DNA from: Gnetum montanum
Lineage: Eukaryota; Streptophyta; Gnetopsida; Gnetales; Gnetaceae
Direction: 5' to 3'
NCBI GenBank assembly: GCA_015680685.1
Contig: MNCI01001406.1
Coordinates: forward strand, 4,607 to 68,606
Length of the DNA stretch: 64,000 nucleotides
The position numbers were made by a program, and so were the translations under genes. A model generated the notes under the pieces. It worked only from the letters and a program-made list of their open reading frames with translations. It was not told where the DNA came from and made no database searches. Positions 21,965 through 33,928 of this stretch are shown here, piece by piece. How positions within the stretch are numbered: the first letter of the stretch is position 1; each line of letters opens with the position of its first letter.

Positions 21965-24900
21965 CCACATTATTAATAGTTAAGGGAACTACGTTATCAC
22001 CATGAATGATGATTTCACCTCCTTCATAAGGAAGGTGAATTTCTTGGTGAATAGGTGAGCATATAGCTAGCAGCTGAGCCAACTAGGGTCTTCCTAGGAT
22101 GAGGTTGAACCTTGATGTTTCCTCTACCACCAAGAAATATGTAGTTATGGGGAATTGCTCCCTGACCACAAAGTTTAAGGATATGAACCCCTTAACCATG
22201 ACCCATGATCCATTAAAGGACTTGAGAGTTGATGTTGTATATGCTCTATTAAGCCTAAATGTTCAACTATGGTGCATGGGATGACATTTGTTGTGGCCCC
22301 ATCATCCACATGCACTTGATGTGATTTATACTACCCCACCTGTATTGTGATGAAAAGAGGAGCTTTGGTCACTTTGCCATTTTAGGGATTGACATTGATT
22401 TCTCTGTCATGAAATACCAACAATGTTGACTTTGTTTCCTTGGGTAAAGAAGGTACCATCACTACATGGATGGATTTTGTGTTAGAAAAAATGTCCTTGC
22501 TAATGGGGATAGAAGTCAACATCTTTACTAGTGCTTTGCAAAGTGTAGCAAAAGCCATGATGAAGTCATATAGGCTCAAGGTTGTGTTTTTTTGTTTAAG
22601 AGACTACTTGACTTACTTCATTGCACTTAGGAATTTTATGTCATTGACCATGGGCTTGTCTCCTTGATTGTGCTTAAGTTACTTCATGTAATCCAAAATG
22701 CATACTTCATTCTTAGGTTGTTGTTGCTTCTCCTCTATTCCTCTCCCTTGGCTCTTAGTTTCCTCTTATGGTTTGCTTGTTAAAGTAGCTTGGATTGCAG
22801 AGGTCATGGGTATTGATGATATGAAAGTGGTCTTTGGTGCACCCACTTCCTTCCTCTAATTAGATGGGGCCTTTTGATTATTATTGTTGGTTTGTAAGGA
22901 AGAGGCTATAACATTAGCCACCACAAGGTAGCTTTTTAGTGGTAGGGACAGGTTGGGTTGTAATGAACTAAGACATCCTAATGAAAAAAGGCTCCTTTGG
23001 AAGCATCCGCAATGGTATCCTCACAACAAAGGAGGATCTTGAGCTTGTAGAAGCTAAAGATCCCCTTTCATTGTAAGGGAGTACTTGAATCATGAATGGT
23101 TTCCTTTCAGGTTGATTATCATCAACATTGAACATTGATATAATGTATGCACTATAATTGACATTCAATAGGTCTTTATACACTTACATCAACTGTTTCT
23201 AGAGTCAGATAAGGTTAGAAGCATCTAGGACCAACTCTCCCCTATCTATCATCTTTTATAGATCATCCTTTAGTGTAAGGTAGATATCAGTGTTATGACC
23301 AGGCATTTGATGATAGTGGAAAAAGTGGTCAAGATAGAAATATTTAGGTATCTAAGGATCATCTTTCATTGCTTGAGTGGGATCTTTGGCTATATCACAT
23401 GACCTTTCATGATTTTTATGAGCAATTTTAGTCATTTGTTTATATTATATATGTCCACTCTTCAATAGTTGATCTAAGAGCTTAGATGGCTTCAAAGGCA
23501 ACCTAGTATATTTCATCCTATCCTTCTACTCAATGTTAGGTCTAGATGAAGTTGATGTTGATTGTTTATTCTGGTCATTAGCAACAGCCTTGGATGGATT
23601 GGATTTTGGTCCTTGGTTAGTTTTTTTTGTTTCTTTGGCCACTATTTCCACTACCACATTGTTCTACTTACTCCTCTTCTTGTCCCTCCACATGTGCTAG
23701 TTCTTATATGCCACATAGGTAGGGTTGTGGCTAACCTCCATGGCATCTTCTATGTTCTTAGTCTCAAAGAATGTCTGACTAAGTGATTAAGGGTCAAGGT
23801 AGTATAGCTTAGACTTGGTTAAGTCATTTAAAATTCCCTTGAATATAGCCAAAATATGGGTTTTATTATCTCATTAAGTAGACTATTCCATCATTGGATA
23901 AACTTCTACATTGGTTTAAGTGATCCTTGCTTGACCTTCATCAACTAGTTAAGTGTGTTGTCAAGCTTCAAGTTGTACTTGAAGTAGGTAACAAATTGTA
24001 ATATAAGATCTTCTAGAGAGGATATAGATCCTATAGGTAAGGCATGGTACCAATTAAGCACATTCCTTGTAAAGAACATAGGGAATATCCTTATGATTGT
24101 GTGCAGCCATGATTGCAACAACAAGCACTTGGATCAAAATGTTATGAGGTGAGTATTGGGATCACCTTCATCATTGTACTTCCTAAATTAAGGGATGGAG
24201 ACACTAGGAAGAAGATTTAAAGCTGGGACCATAGGATTTATGGGATCATCTTGGTAAAAGTCCATGATTTTAATGTTTTAGGATGTAGAGGTTTTGAACA
24301 TCTTCAACTATTTTGTTAGGTTTTGGATCATTTGGAAGGCTTGATCTAGGCCTTGGGGTGCCCTTGTCAGTTTTTGGATTTGCACAAAAGGCCATGGCAT
24401 TTTTTGAAAGTCTTTTGGCCTTGCTATTGGTTATGGCACAAAGGGGAGAGGTTGTGTTATTGTAGTAGTTAGTGGACCAAACAAAGAGAATGATGTTTGT
24501 GTCAATATTTGAGGCACAAATAAAATGAAGGATGTGTGTGATCCCTGGGTTGCTTAGGTTTCCATGGTGGATTCCACATAAGTGGTTAGAGGATTGGTGA
24601 TGATGAAAACCATTGACAGTGATCCTATAGACTAAGGTTGGGTGGTGAATGACATGGAAAAGTGGAATGTGGTAGACTGCAGTACCGATTGTGTTTGGTA
24701 CATAGCTATGACTAGTGTGGGCTCAAACATGGTCAAGTAAGAAGGGGTAGAGGATGGTGGCATTTGTTCTATTGAGGAGACAAAGGGAGTGGAGGTAGGC
24801 TTTATAGCTTTGAGGGTTATTTGTTGAAACAACCCACTTAGGATTTTTTCATGCTCAGAGTTAGCCTCAAACTCATCCTTCTCCTCTTGCTAATCCTCTA

Positions 24901-25270
24901 AGCTAGGCTTCTTATTCTCCTCATCAATGTCAATCAACTAAGATTGGATGTATGCATAGGTGTCAGTGATGGGTATTGGGTCATATGGGAAAGGGATATA
25001 TTCCTTCCATTGTGATGTATAAGTTCATACTCCCTCTTAGCTTCTGCTTCCATTCGTGGAATTAGCATGCCAACATAGATCTTAGCACAAATAAAGTTGT
25101 AGTGATCTTCATTAATCATTAAGAACCTAAGACTTTGCCCCCCTAACTTGCAAGGATTTCCTACACTCAACCATATCAAGGTCTTCTAGCTCATAGATCA
25201 TTACGACCTATTGTCTAGACACGTTGTTGGTGAAGTTAAAGGGTAACTTGTTTGACTATTGGAATGACAT
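21965..25270 (-). pseudogene. Element A gag-protease
   Basis: Minus-strand gag starts near ATG 25,270 (MSFQ, then SNKLPFNFTNNVSRQ). The gag core at about 24,300-23,800 has WYHALPIGSISSLEDLILQF and VTYFKYNLKLDNTLN. The protease lies at about 22,320-21,970, with VHVDDGATTNVIP at the active site (22,294-22,320 region) and RFNLILGRP near 22,100-22,085. The DDGA-type catalytic motif is preserved, unlike B and E. Frames are interrupted by stops and at least one frameshift between the two protease halves. Only about 55 bp separates the LTR-like sequence from the gag ATG and no primer-binding site is visible, so the LTR-gag junction has suffered a deletion. Confidence 0.75.
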
Positions 25271-25324
25271 GGTGAAAAAGTGCTAAAATGGCCTAACAAG
25301 GTTATAGAAATGTTGAATTATAAA

Positions 25325-26455
25325 AGAGGTATAGAAAATGTATATAAGAGGGCTTGTGCAGCAAGGGGTTCACTTAGGTAGAATTTTGGAACCTGTTGAA
25401 GCTTCTACAGTCAACTCCATGATTCGGAGGTCTTGCCACTCTTGATGCTTTCAAACCTTTGCTACTCTCAAATGAGATATATTGCATTTTTGAAGTAGGG
25501 GGTGAGAAATATGAGGGATTTTGATTACCAAGGTAGAAAATGTTGGGAGTTTGGATTCCTAGGTACTCACTATTGATACCACAATCTTAGAAATCTCAAA
25601 GGAAGATAATAGGCTATGGGGGTTCCACATTGGAGATTTGAGAAGTTGCATGTATGTAAAATTTCAAGAGCTCTCAAATGCCAAAATGAAAAACATGTCA
25701 AATCATGGAACCATTTCATGGTGTTGGGGCTTAGGTTTTATAGGTTTTTTGCCATAAATTTTGTTGTAAATTCTTCTTAATTGCTGACAAATTTTTATCA
25801 TGTGTAGGTGTGGTGGTTGTTGAAATCAAGGGAGGTTACTATATGGGGTAAGTGCTATAACCCATGGCGTCAAAGCCATTCCATTTACTAAAAATAGTAA
25901 ATGGAAATTTCACCCATGCTAGATCTTTCCACCCATGCTAGGACTTCCAATAGCAACGTTGATGTGCAAGATCCTGACTAATGTTGGTGTAGTGTTGAGA
26001 TTTTGGCCATGTTGGATTAACACTAGGGGGATGAAGTATCAATGATAGGGGGAAGGTTATACCCTCCTCCCCATGCTATGCATAGTTGATATCAGACCCT
26101 CCAATGCTGGGAGTATGTGGGCCACACCCTTGATAGGTGAGTTATACCCCCCAATAGGTATCTCCACTGTGGAAAATATTACACCCCCCATAAAACCCAT
26201 CAAAATGCCAATTTTGGCATACCAAAAGGCATTTTTAATTCCCCCCAAGCCCAAATATAGACATTGTAAAAAAATTTTCACTTGAGGGATGAGGCTTTGA
26301 CCACTTATGAGGTATTTTTAAGCCCCAAAAGTATAAAGTATGAGAGATTGCATCTCCTGGGTTATAGTCTTCACATTTACAATGAAGTTTAGCCTTGGGT
26401 TTCATGGGATGGGGTTACAAAGGTTATAACATGCAAATTTGGTGGTGTTTCATCA
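25325..26455 (-). repeat. Element A 5' LTR (truncated at its inner end)
   Basis: Collinear with 3,440-4,591. The outer end reads TGATGAAACACC on the minus strand, and a TATAAAA box lies at 25,736-25,742. The inner end lacks the segment equivalent to 3,208-3,440 and the primer site. Transcription would run toward lower coordinates into gag. Confidence 0.75.
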
Positions 26456-26814
26456 ACCCTTATGTAGCGCTTGATTGGTGTTAAATGATGGGGTTTGATC
26501 ATGTTTGATCATCATTTGACACCATGTAACCATGGCCTACCAAGTCCTTAAACTAGCAAAAGTATAATCTTATTCTTCATACTTGACCTTATTTACCATG
26601 CTTTCATGGTGTTTTCTCTTGTTTTTGCCTTGTTTGGCCTTTATCCCACCTTATTTGCCTTCACCTACAGTCCATAGCCTTGGTCGACCTTGTTTGCATT
26701 TTGTTTAACATTGGGATAGCATGTGTTTGCATATTTACTAAGGTATTTTACATAATTTTGGCATTATTTACTTATTTTTACCTAGGTGTCACTTAATGTG
26801 ATTATGGTTGACAT

Positions 26815-29800
26815 GCAAGATTGGAGTATGGACACCTAGAAGTAAATCACATTACCTTTGAGCCTAAGTAGACCCCATGGTGATGTTGAATGATGCATTG
26901 ATCCTAATTACTTAGATCTTGAGCCTGAGAGTCTTGTCGACCACATAGCCTCAATAGAGAAACCTTTGGAGTGGCCTAAAAACCTAGTTAAAACCCTTGA
27001 GGACTTTCTAGTTGAGGTTCTTGTTATGACACATAGTGGTAAGGAGAAAACATTGAAACTAATTTTCTCACTAGAACCTCAACAATCTCAAGACATCACC
27101 AAGTTCCTACAAGACAACATTAAGCTCTTTCCTTGGTCATATGAAGATATGTTAGTCCTAATCCATGTTGAGTTCAAAAAAGCATCATACTTGATCCTAG
27201 TATTAGACCAGTTAAGTAAAAAGTTTGCACAAAATTATACCAAGCTAGTTTCATCAAAGTTATTGAGTATGCAGAATAGATGTCCAACATAGTGATAGTC
27301 CCTAAGAAAATGGGAGTATATGTATTTGCATAGATTTTTTAGATCTAAATAAGGCAACTATCAAAGATGATTTCTCTTTACCCAGTATTGATCAACTTGT
27401 TGATACTATGACTAGGCATGCCTTATTATCATTTATGGATGGGTTCTCGAGATACAACCAAATTAGCATCAATCCAAAGCATCAACTTAGTATGACCTTC
27501 ATGATCCCTTGTGGTACATTTTGTTCTACCATGATGCCCTTTGGCCTATCTATGATGTTTATTGTTAGTGATTACATGCTAGGTTTGCTCAACAATTTCA
27601 TAGATAATATAGTTGTTAACTCTAAAGTGGCCAATGATCATGTGTGTGACCTTAACCTTGTACTCAAACAATGCCTTAAGTATGAGATTAGGCTTAATCA
27701 CAAGAAGTGTGTTTTTGGCATCAAAATTGGTAAGATGCTTGGCTTAATCCCAAGAAGTGTGTTTTTGGCATCAAAGTGGGAATACGTGTTGATCTTGATA
27801 AGGTTAGGATTATATCCAACTTGGTAGTACTAGCCAATCTTAAGGAGCTCCAGAGATTACAAAGTAGGTTATAGTTTATTTGTACATTTATCACTAGGCT
27901 TATGAATAAGTTACAACTCATGCAACACTTTCTTAAGAAAGGAGTTCACTATGAGTGGATGGCTTAATGCCAAGATGCTTTTAGAAACCTTAAGCAAGAG
28001 TTGGCACAACTATCGACAATCTATCCTTTGTAAGAGGATAAATCTTTTTACATCTTCCTTCCTATCTTTGACACATCTATTACCTCTATACTCTTTTAGA
28101 AGTGAGATGATGGAGCAACATTGCCAATATACTACCTTAGCCATGCATTTATCATCCATGAGACCCAATACACTGAAGTGGAGAAGTATTGTCTAGCACT
28201 AGTCTTCTCATTGAAGAAGTGGAGACACTACTTCTTTAGGAGCCAAGTAAACATCATTTAGAAAGATAATGTGCTTAAATCCATAACAACCAACATCTAT
28301 AGTAGTAGTTGTATAGCCCAATGGAAAGCCATAATAGTGAATTTTTACCTTCATTATGTCTCCTATTCCTTAATGAAAGGTTAGGTTGTTGCCACAACTT
28401 ACAGTGTCATGAGTTGATGACCACATAACCATTGACCCTAAATTTCTTGATGACCATGTCAACATCATTAGCTAAATGTCTAAGGATTATGAGGTGGCCA
28501 TGCACTTTCATAGAGATTCAACTACCCATGGGACCAGTGTCGATGCCATCATAACATTTCCATCCAATGAAATCCAACCCTTTGCCTACTAATTTGAGTT
28601 TCCATGCATCAATAATATATCAGACTATGAGGGTTTGATTAGAGGAATGATGGTAGCTCATAACCTAGGAATAAAGTACTTAATGATTAAAGCGATTCAC
28701 AACTTTTGGTCAATAAGGTAATGGAGGTTTATGCATGTAAGGCCAAGCACTTGCAGCCTTACCGTGACCTAGAAGAGCAACTATTACAACAATCTATAGA
28801 CATTGATATCCAAAACATATCCCAAAATGAGAACACTGTAGTCAATTCCATTGCAATACTAGCCATCAGTGTGACACAAGATGTGTTTAGCAAGTTTCCC
28901 ACCTTGACTATGGACTATGTCATTTCCATCATGTAGAGCACTAAGGATACCTTTATGGTCATAGTTCATACCACTTCTCCAAAAGAGTGGTATGAGGATA
29001 TCAAGTTTTATCTTATGCATGGTGAGCCTTCACAAGGCTTGATTGCTACTCAAAAGGACATTGTACATAAATGATCAAAATATTATGTCATTATAGGTGA
29101 TAACACATTATGTTGATGGTCCAAGGATGGCATATTGTTAGTGTGCTTAGGTAAAACTAATGTTTGAACAATCCTAGAGCAAGTTCATGAAGGTGTGTGT
29201 GGAGGACATATATAGGACCTAGATCCATGGCTACTAAGATTAGATAGTTAGGCTTTTACTTGTCCTATATGGAAAGTGACTTCCTGTAGAAGGTTAAAGC
29301 TTGTGATACATACTAAAGGCATAGCAATCTTATACACATACCACCAATTGAGTTGCACACCACTTACATTACTTGGTTGTTTCAACATTAGGGTTTGGAT
29401 ATCATCAAACCTATAGTACCTAAGTTTTTTTAGGGCATAGTTTTGTCATTACTACAACCAAATAATTCACAAATTGGTTTAAAGCTACCCACCTAAGAAG
29501 AACAACATATAAACAAGTCTGTAAATTTATACTTGATAATGTAGTAGCCCATTTTAGCATACCTATGACCATAGTCACTAATAATGGACCACAGTTTAGT
29601 AGCCAAGAAATGAAAGAGTTTTGCCATGACCTAGACATTAAGCATTATTTCTCATCACCTTATTACCCTCAAGTCAATGTATAAGCTAAAGTAAGCAATA
29701 AGGCTATCATAAACTTTCTCAAGAAAATGTTGAACAATAGCAAACACAAGTGGCATGAGCAACTTGTTCATGCACTTTGAACCTACTAAATGACATACTA

Positions 29801-30230
29801 AACCACAATAAGTGTAATACCATATAACCTTGTTTATGGTTCTAAAGCTATTATTCATCTTGAATTATAGGTACCATCACTTTGAGTAGCTATATCCAAC
29901 TTCATCAGTGATGAACAAAACAAGGAACTATGCACCATGGACTTAGACTTAGTGGAGAAGTAGCAGATGCAAATGCTTGCTCACATCAAGCATGACCAAG
30001 AGAGGTAGAAAAAATAACATCATCATAACCTGGGCAAATGTAAGATCAAGGAAGGAGACTTGGTGCTCAAGGCCATCCACAAGCATGTAGACAAGTTCTT
30101 AGACAACTAGAAAGGGCCTTTCTTAATCACCATGGCCTATAGCAACAAGGGCTCTCAAATATTAGACATGGATGGGAATGAGTTGGCCAATTTAGCTAAC
30201 CATTCCTATCTAAAACCTTACTACATGTAG
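26815..30230 (+). pseudogene. Element A' pol: RT, RNase H, second RNase H, integrase
   Basis: Same domain order as element A but on the plus strand. The pre-RT region (26,815-27,290) has MEWPKNLVKTLEDFLVEV and SLEPQQSQDITKFLQDNIK. RT (27,290-27,830) has LLSFMDGFSRYNQISI, FCSTMMPFGLS and FIDNI for YVDDI. RNase H (about 27,950-28,400) has a VEKYCLALVFSLKKW segment. The second RNase H (about 28,600-28,930) has VNKVMEVYACKAKHLQPY and QNISQNENTVVNS. Integrase (about 29,100-30,230) has a C-terminal KGPFLITMAYSN and ends SYLKPYYM plus TAG. A 50 bp tandem duplication (27,691-27,790) shifts the RT frame. Many stops occur. It is inactive, but it is a good reference for reading the sister copy at 5.7-9.1 kb. 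Confidence 0.85.
27691..27790 (+). repeat. 50 bp tandem duplication in A' RT
   Basis: GGCTTAATCACAAGAAGTGT at 27,691 recurs as GGCTTAATCCCAAGAAGTGT at 27,741, followed by the same GTTTTTGGCATCAAA. The unit is 50 bp, not a multiple of three, so it shifts the frame. Element A has no such duplication. Confidence 0.8.
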
Positions 30231-30671
30231 CTAATGTGAGCCAATTATCAACGTCAACAACATCTACAACAAATAGCAAGCGTCATCTTTCTCTATTTTG
30301 CATGATAGATGAACTATGAAACATTGTAACATTGGTGACCTTGGGTGGCCTTTTTTGCTCTTTATTTTGTATGGCCTTATGCATTGTATTATAACAACAT
30401 GTTTTCCTTTGTTGGGTTTCTTGTTGTCTTGGAGTTGTACTTGCAAAATGAATCCTGAAAGTCATCACAAGGATGCAACTCATTACAACAATAAGTTACC
30501 ACATGATCTCAACATGCAAGATCTAATGAGTTTGTCTTGTTGTATCAAGAGTGCTTGTTTCATATCATTTCCATTACTATTTCCTTAAGCCCAACCCCGT
30601 AGTCTGATATAACCTTCCGTACTTTATGCAAATGATGACTAATGTGTGATACTCGTGCATTGTGGCTATAT
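30231..30671 (+). other. Element A' 3' non-coding remnant
   Basis: No gene. It matches the reverse complement of 5,220-5,680 downstream of the element A integrase, for example TTCCATTAC(T/C)(A/-)TTTCCTT(A/G)A(G/A)CCCAACC. It stops abruptly at the left arm of the 27 bp inverted repeat. Confidence 0.6.
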
Positions 30672-30698
30672 GAATTGGAAAATCCCATCACCTTCTAG
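30672..30698 (+). repeat. 27 bp inverted repeat, left arm
   Basis: Begins GAATTGGAAAATCCC and ends ACCTTCTAG. It is perfectly complementary to 33,902-33,928 and the two arms bracket the LINE. Confidence 0.85.
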
Positions 30699-30714
30699 AA
30701 TGGAATAGAGCTTC

Positions 30715-33714
30715 TTGGATAGAATTGAGCTTCCCAATGGAATTAATGGTTCCAACGTAGTTGTGACATCTCTTTGGAATGCAGAGAGAAGGGCCTCAGG
30801 TAATTTAGGTTGGATTGACTGGTGGTTGCGTGCCACTTCTCGTATTCGCAACTTTGCTCACTGGTTGGGCAAGCAATATGCTAAGAAACGTAGATCTATT
30901 GAGGCGAATGTTAGTTCTGAATTGCAACAACTTAACTCTGCACGTTAACATGATCCTTTTAATGTTGCTCTTCAACAATGGCTAACTTATGTTCACTCAG
31001 TTAAACAAAAATGGGATATGTACTCTGCTAGAAGTGCTCTCATCAAGAGTCATCTCAACTGGTTAAAAATTGAGGGAGAACCCTGTAAAGAGTTCTTCAA
31101 ATTTTTAAAGGGTAGAGGTACTTTCCCTACTATAGAACGTTTGGAAGTGAATGGCCAACTTACCTCCAATCCTCATGTTATAAATGGTTTTCTTGAACAA
31201 CATTTTCAATGCCTCTTTGTCTCCAATGGGTTTGATCAGGATGAGTTTGCTACTAACTCAGATCACCTACCTAGTATTGTCCATAGCAGTCACAATCATC
31301 TTCTCGCTCAAGATATCTCTCTTTCTGAAATCAAGGCTGCTGTGTTTAGCCTGGCCAATGATAAAGCCCCTGGTTTTGATGGCATCCCCATTGAGTTTTT
31401 TAAGAATCATTGGGATATTGTGGGTTCAGACCTCTCTTATGTTTTTGCAGAAGCCATAAATCAACAGTCTCTCGGTCCTGAGTTAAATAGAGGTGTCATC
31501 CGTCTTATTCCTAAAACAGGTGATCCTTCATTGATTGGTAACTGGCGTCCTATCACTCTTCTTAACTCTGTTTACAAGATTTTGGCTAAATGTCTTGCTA
31601 ATAGACTGAAGCTAATTATCCCTCAGATCATTACCCCAATGCAAACAGGCTTTGTTAAGGGTAGGTATATTCTTGATAATGTTGTTGCGGCTTGGGAAGG
31701 TATGCAATGGGCCGAGGACTCCAATCAAAACATTGCTTTTCTTAAGCTTGATTATGCTAAAGCGTATGACAAAATTGAGTGGAAATTTGTTATTGCTTGC
31801 CTTCATAAATATGGTTTTCACATTAATTTTATTAAAATCGTGGAGACTCTTTTTGCCGACGCTAATGCCCTTGTGGCTACTAACGNTAATGCCCTTATGG
31901 CTACTAACGCTGGCTTAACTAATTGCTTCAAGCTTGAGCGCTCTGTTAGGCAAGGTTGTCCTCTTACTCCTTACCTCTTCATTCTTGCTGCGGACTTTTT
32001 GTGTAATGCTATTCATAAGGATAAGGAAAAAAATTTGCTTCAAGGTATTTTCATTGATCATAATGTTCCTTCCTTATTGAATATGCATTTTGCTGATGAC
32101 TCATTCTTTATGATAAAAAATGATGCTCTTATTGCTGATCGTCTTTTTTATCGCATTGATCAATATTGTAGACTCTCTGGCTCTCAGATTAATTGGTTCA
32201 AATCTTCTATCTTTTGCAACAAAGAGGTTCAAGCCTGGGCGTTGTCTAAGTGTTGGCAATTTTTAGGAAAGGATCAAGTTTTTGAGCTTCTTGGCATTCC
32301 CTTTTCTTTTGGCGGATCATCCAAAACATTATGGGATGTCACTGTGAAGAAACTTGAACAAAAGCTTATTAAGTGGAAGGAAAAGAAGCTATCTATGGCT
32401 GGTAAATTTATTGTCTGCAAGCATATTCTCCAAGCTACCCATGTGTATTACTCTTCTTGTTGGGCTCCTAGCATCTCTGCTTATCGTCGCATTGATCAAC
32501 TAGTCAAACACTTTCTTTGGAACAGCAGCCATACTAAGAAAGGATTTTGTCGGGTTGCTTGGAACGTCTGTACTTCTCATAAAGAGGACGGCGGTTTGGG
32601 CCTCATTAATTGCTACAAACAGGGCATTGTGTTATGTGCCAAATGGATGGCCAAATGCTTATCTGGCTCTGAACCTTGGAAGCTTCTTTTCCTTAAACGC
32701 ATACAGCTTGGGAAGCCCAAAGGTAGTAATTATTGGAATAATACTCATTTCCTTAACTGGATTCTTTTTCCCACTGGTATTACCATTTCTGGTTCTGTTG
32801 TCATCAAACACATTTGGAAGGCATGGTGTTATATCAGTCAGTTTTGGAACTTTAACACTATCACTATTTCTTCCTCTACACTTGATAAGCTTTCTCCTTG
32901 GTGGATTCCCATTCACAATGAACCTTGGGCCATTAAGCGTCCTCGTCTATGTAGCACTTGGGATAAGCTTGGCATCTCCTCCCTCTCCTCTCTTCGCATT
33001 CATAATCGTTGGATTACTTGGACTGAATGTCACCTTATTTACGGTATTAATGCTGCTCAAAAGTCTACCTTTTGTACGATTTTGGATAGCTTGAACAAAA
33101 GTGTTGTTATTCAAGACTCCCTTGGTGGTTTTTTAGATCTTTCTTGGATTTCTGGTCATCAAGTTTTTCCCTATCATTCTAAGATTGTTTACTCTCTTAT
33201 TAATTCCACTACTAATATTTGGCCTAGATTCAACCATCTTTGGCAAGTTAATCTTAATGTGCAGGTTTGGAAGCAACGTATTTAGACTATTTGGACTACT
33301 CCTACTTCTTCAAAGATTCAACATTTTCTGTGGTATCTAATTCACCAAGGTCTTCCTGTGGGTGTTCAACGCTCTCATCTAGGGGTTCCTGACCCACGAT
33401 GTCCTATTTATCATAGGGAAGATGCATTTACTCACTGTTTGTTTTCTTGTCCCCTTGCTCATAGCTCTTGGATTTGGTGTGGCATGTTTTTACAGGGTTT
33501 TCGACCAAGCTTGGATGAGGTTCTTTTTGGTGACACTCCGCATCTTCAAGGCTCTTTGATTTATATCTGGTGTCGTCTTTGTCCCCTTATTCTCCATGCT
33601 ATCTGGAAATTTCATTGTAATGTGGTTTTTAAATGTGATTCTCCTACTAATATTCTCTCCTTGTCTATTCAAGGAGACATTGTTCAACAGCTAATGTTGC
33701 AGTTGAGCTCTTGA
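30715..33714 (+). pseudogene. LINE ORF2 protein, N-terminally truncated (RT and zf-RVT)
   Basis: A single frame of about 1,000 codons is broken only by TAA at 30,946 and TAG at 33,283. Reverse transcriptase occupies about 31,300-32,330 with NDKAPGFDGIP, RLIPKTGDPSLIGNWRPI, LKLDYAKAYDKIEW, VRQGCPLTPYLF and the catalytic FADDSFF. The C-terminal zinc-finger RVT domain (about 33,240-33,600) has FLWYLIHQGLPVGVQRSH and CPIYHREDAFTHCLFSCP. Such proteins copy LINE RNA at a nicked target. Here the nuclease is missing, so it could not integrate alone. At 31,862-31,910 a word of about 24 bp occurs twice with an N between the copies, adding NALVATN-like residues in tandem, probably an assembly or sequencing artefact. 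The first 60 bases may belong to flanking sequence rather than to the LINE. Confidence 0.9.
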
Positions 33715-33900
33715 ACTTTTTCTCTCCCGTTTTTCCTAATTTCTTGTAGTTTCTCCTCTTTTGAGGTGAGCTTTTCCCCTTTGGCTATTAGTGTCTCCTT
33801 CTTTGAGACCTCTTCATCTTTTTTTACCCTCTATTTTATCCCCTTTGTACTATTTTTTTCTCTATTAATTAAATTTATTTTTTGGGATCTGACACCCCCC
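30715..33900 (+). mobile_element. 5'-truncated L1-type LINE
   Basis: A non-LTR retrotransposon fragment containing ORF2 from just before the reverse transcriptase to its stop, plus a 3' region (33,715-33,900) that is T-rich and ends in a C run rather than a clear poly(A). ORF1 and the endonuclease domain are absent, consistent with 5' truncation during target-primed integration. It retains more CpG and longer frames than the elements around it, so it is likely the youngest coding insertion in the window. Confidence 0.85.
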
Positions 33901-33901
33901 C

Positions 33902-33928
33902 CTAGAAGGTGATGGGATTTTCCAATTC
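33902..33928 (-). repeat. 27 bp inverted repeat, right arm
   Basis: Begins CTAGAAGGTGATGGG and ends TTTTCCAATTC; exact reverse complement of 30,672-30,698. The sequence to its right is not A' and contains several GGAATTTTCCATTTCC-like words. Confidence 0.85.

Larger units (their letters stand above)
3208..26455 (-). mobile_element. Element A: Tat-type Ty3/gypsy retrotransposon
   Basis: This is a long minus-strand LTR retrotransposon. In its own 5' to 3' direction it contains the 5' LTR, gag, protease, a spacer, an antisense accessory pseudogene, a ~190 bp tandem array, reverse transcriptase-RNase H, a second RNase H, integrase, a polypurine tract and the 3' LTR. The dual RNase H and the pre-RT motif DPNIR-VKQK point to the Tat lineage. 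The flanks carry AACCT (3,203-3,207) and ACCCT (26,456-26,460), and the homologous site in element A itself reads ACCCT, supporting insertion into A'. Without nested element B it is about 16.9 kb, large as expected for Tat/Ogre-like elements. All its frames are broken. Confidence 0.75.
26456..30671 (+). mobile_element. Element A' (Tat-type gypsy), right fragment
   Basis: This continues the A' copy that stops at 3,207. It contains the rest of the spacer, complete but decayed pol and part of the 3' non-coding region. Both the spacer and the tail (30,231-30,671) match element A in reverse complement. It breaks at the 27 bp inverted repeat next to the LINE, and no A' LTR is present. Confidence 0.75.

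Noticed and set aside
22099-22284. Plus-strand frame at the element A protease
   Set aside because: The minus strand there encodes the LGRP protease signature; the plus frame is a shadow.
32555-33094. 179-codon plus-strand frame within the LINE
   Set aside because: It is an overlapping frame of ORF2, whose own frame carries the RT signatures.
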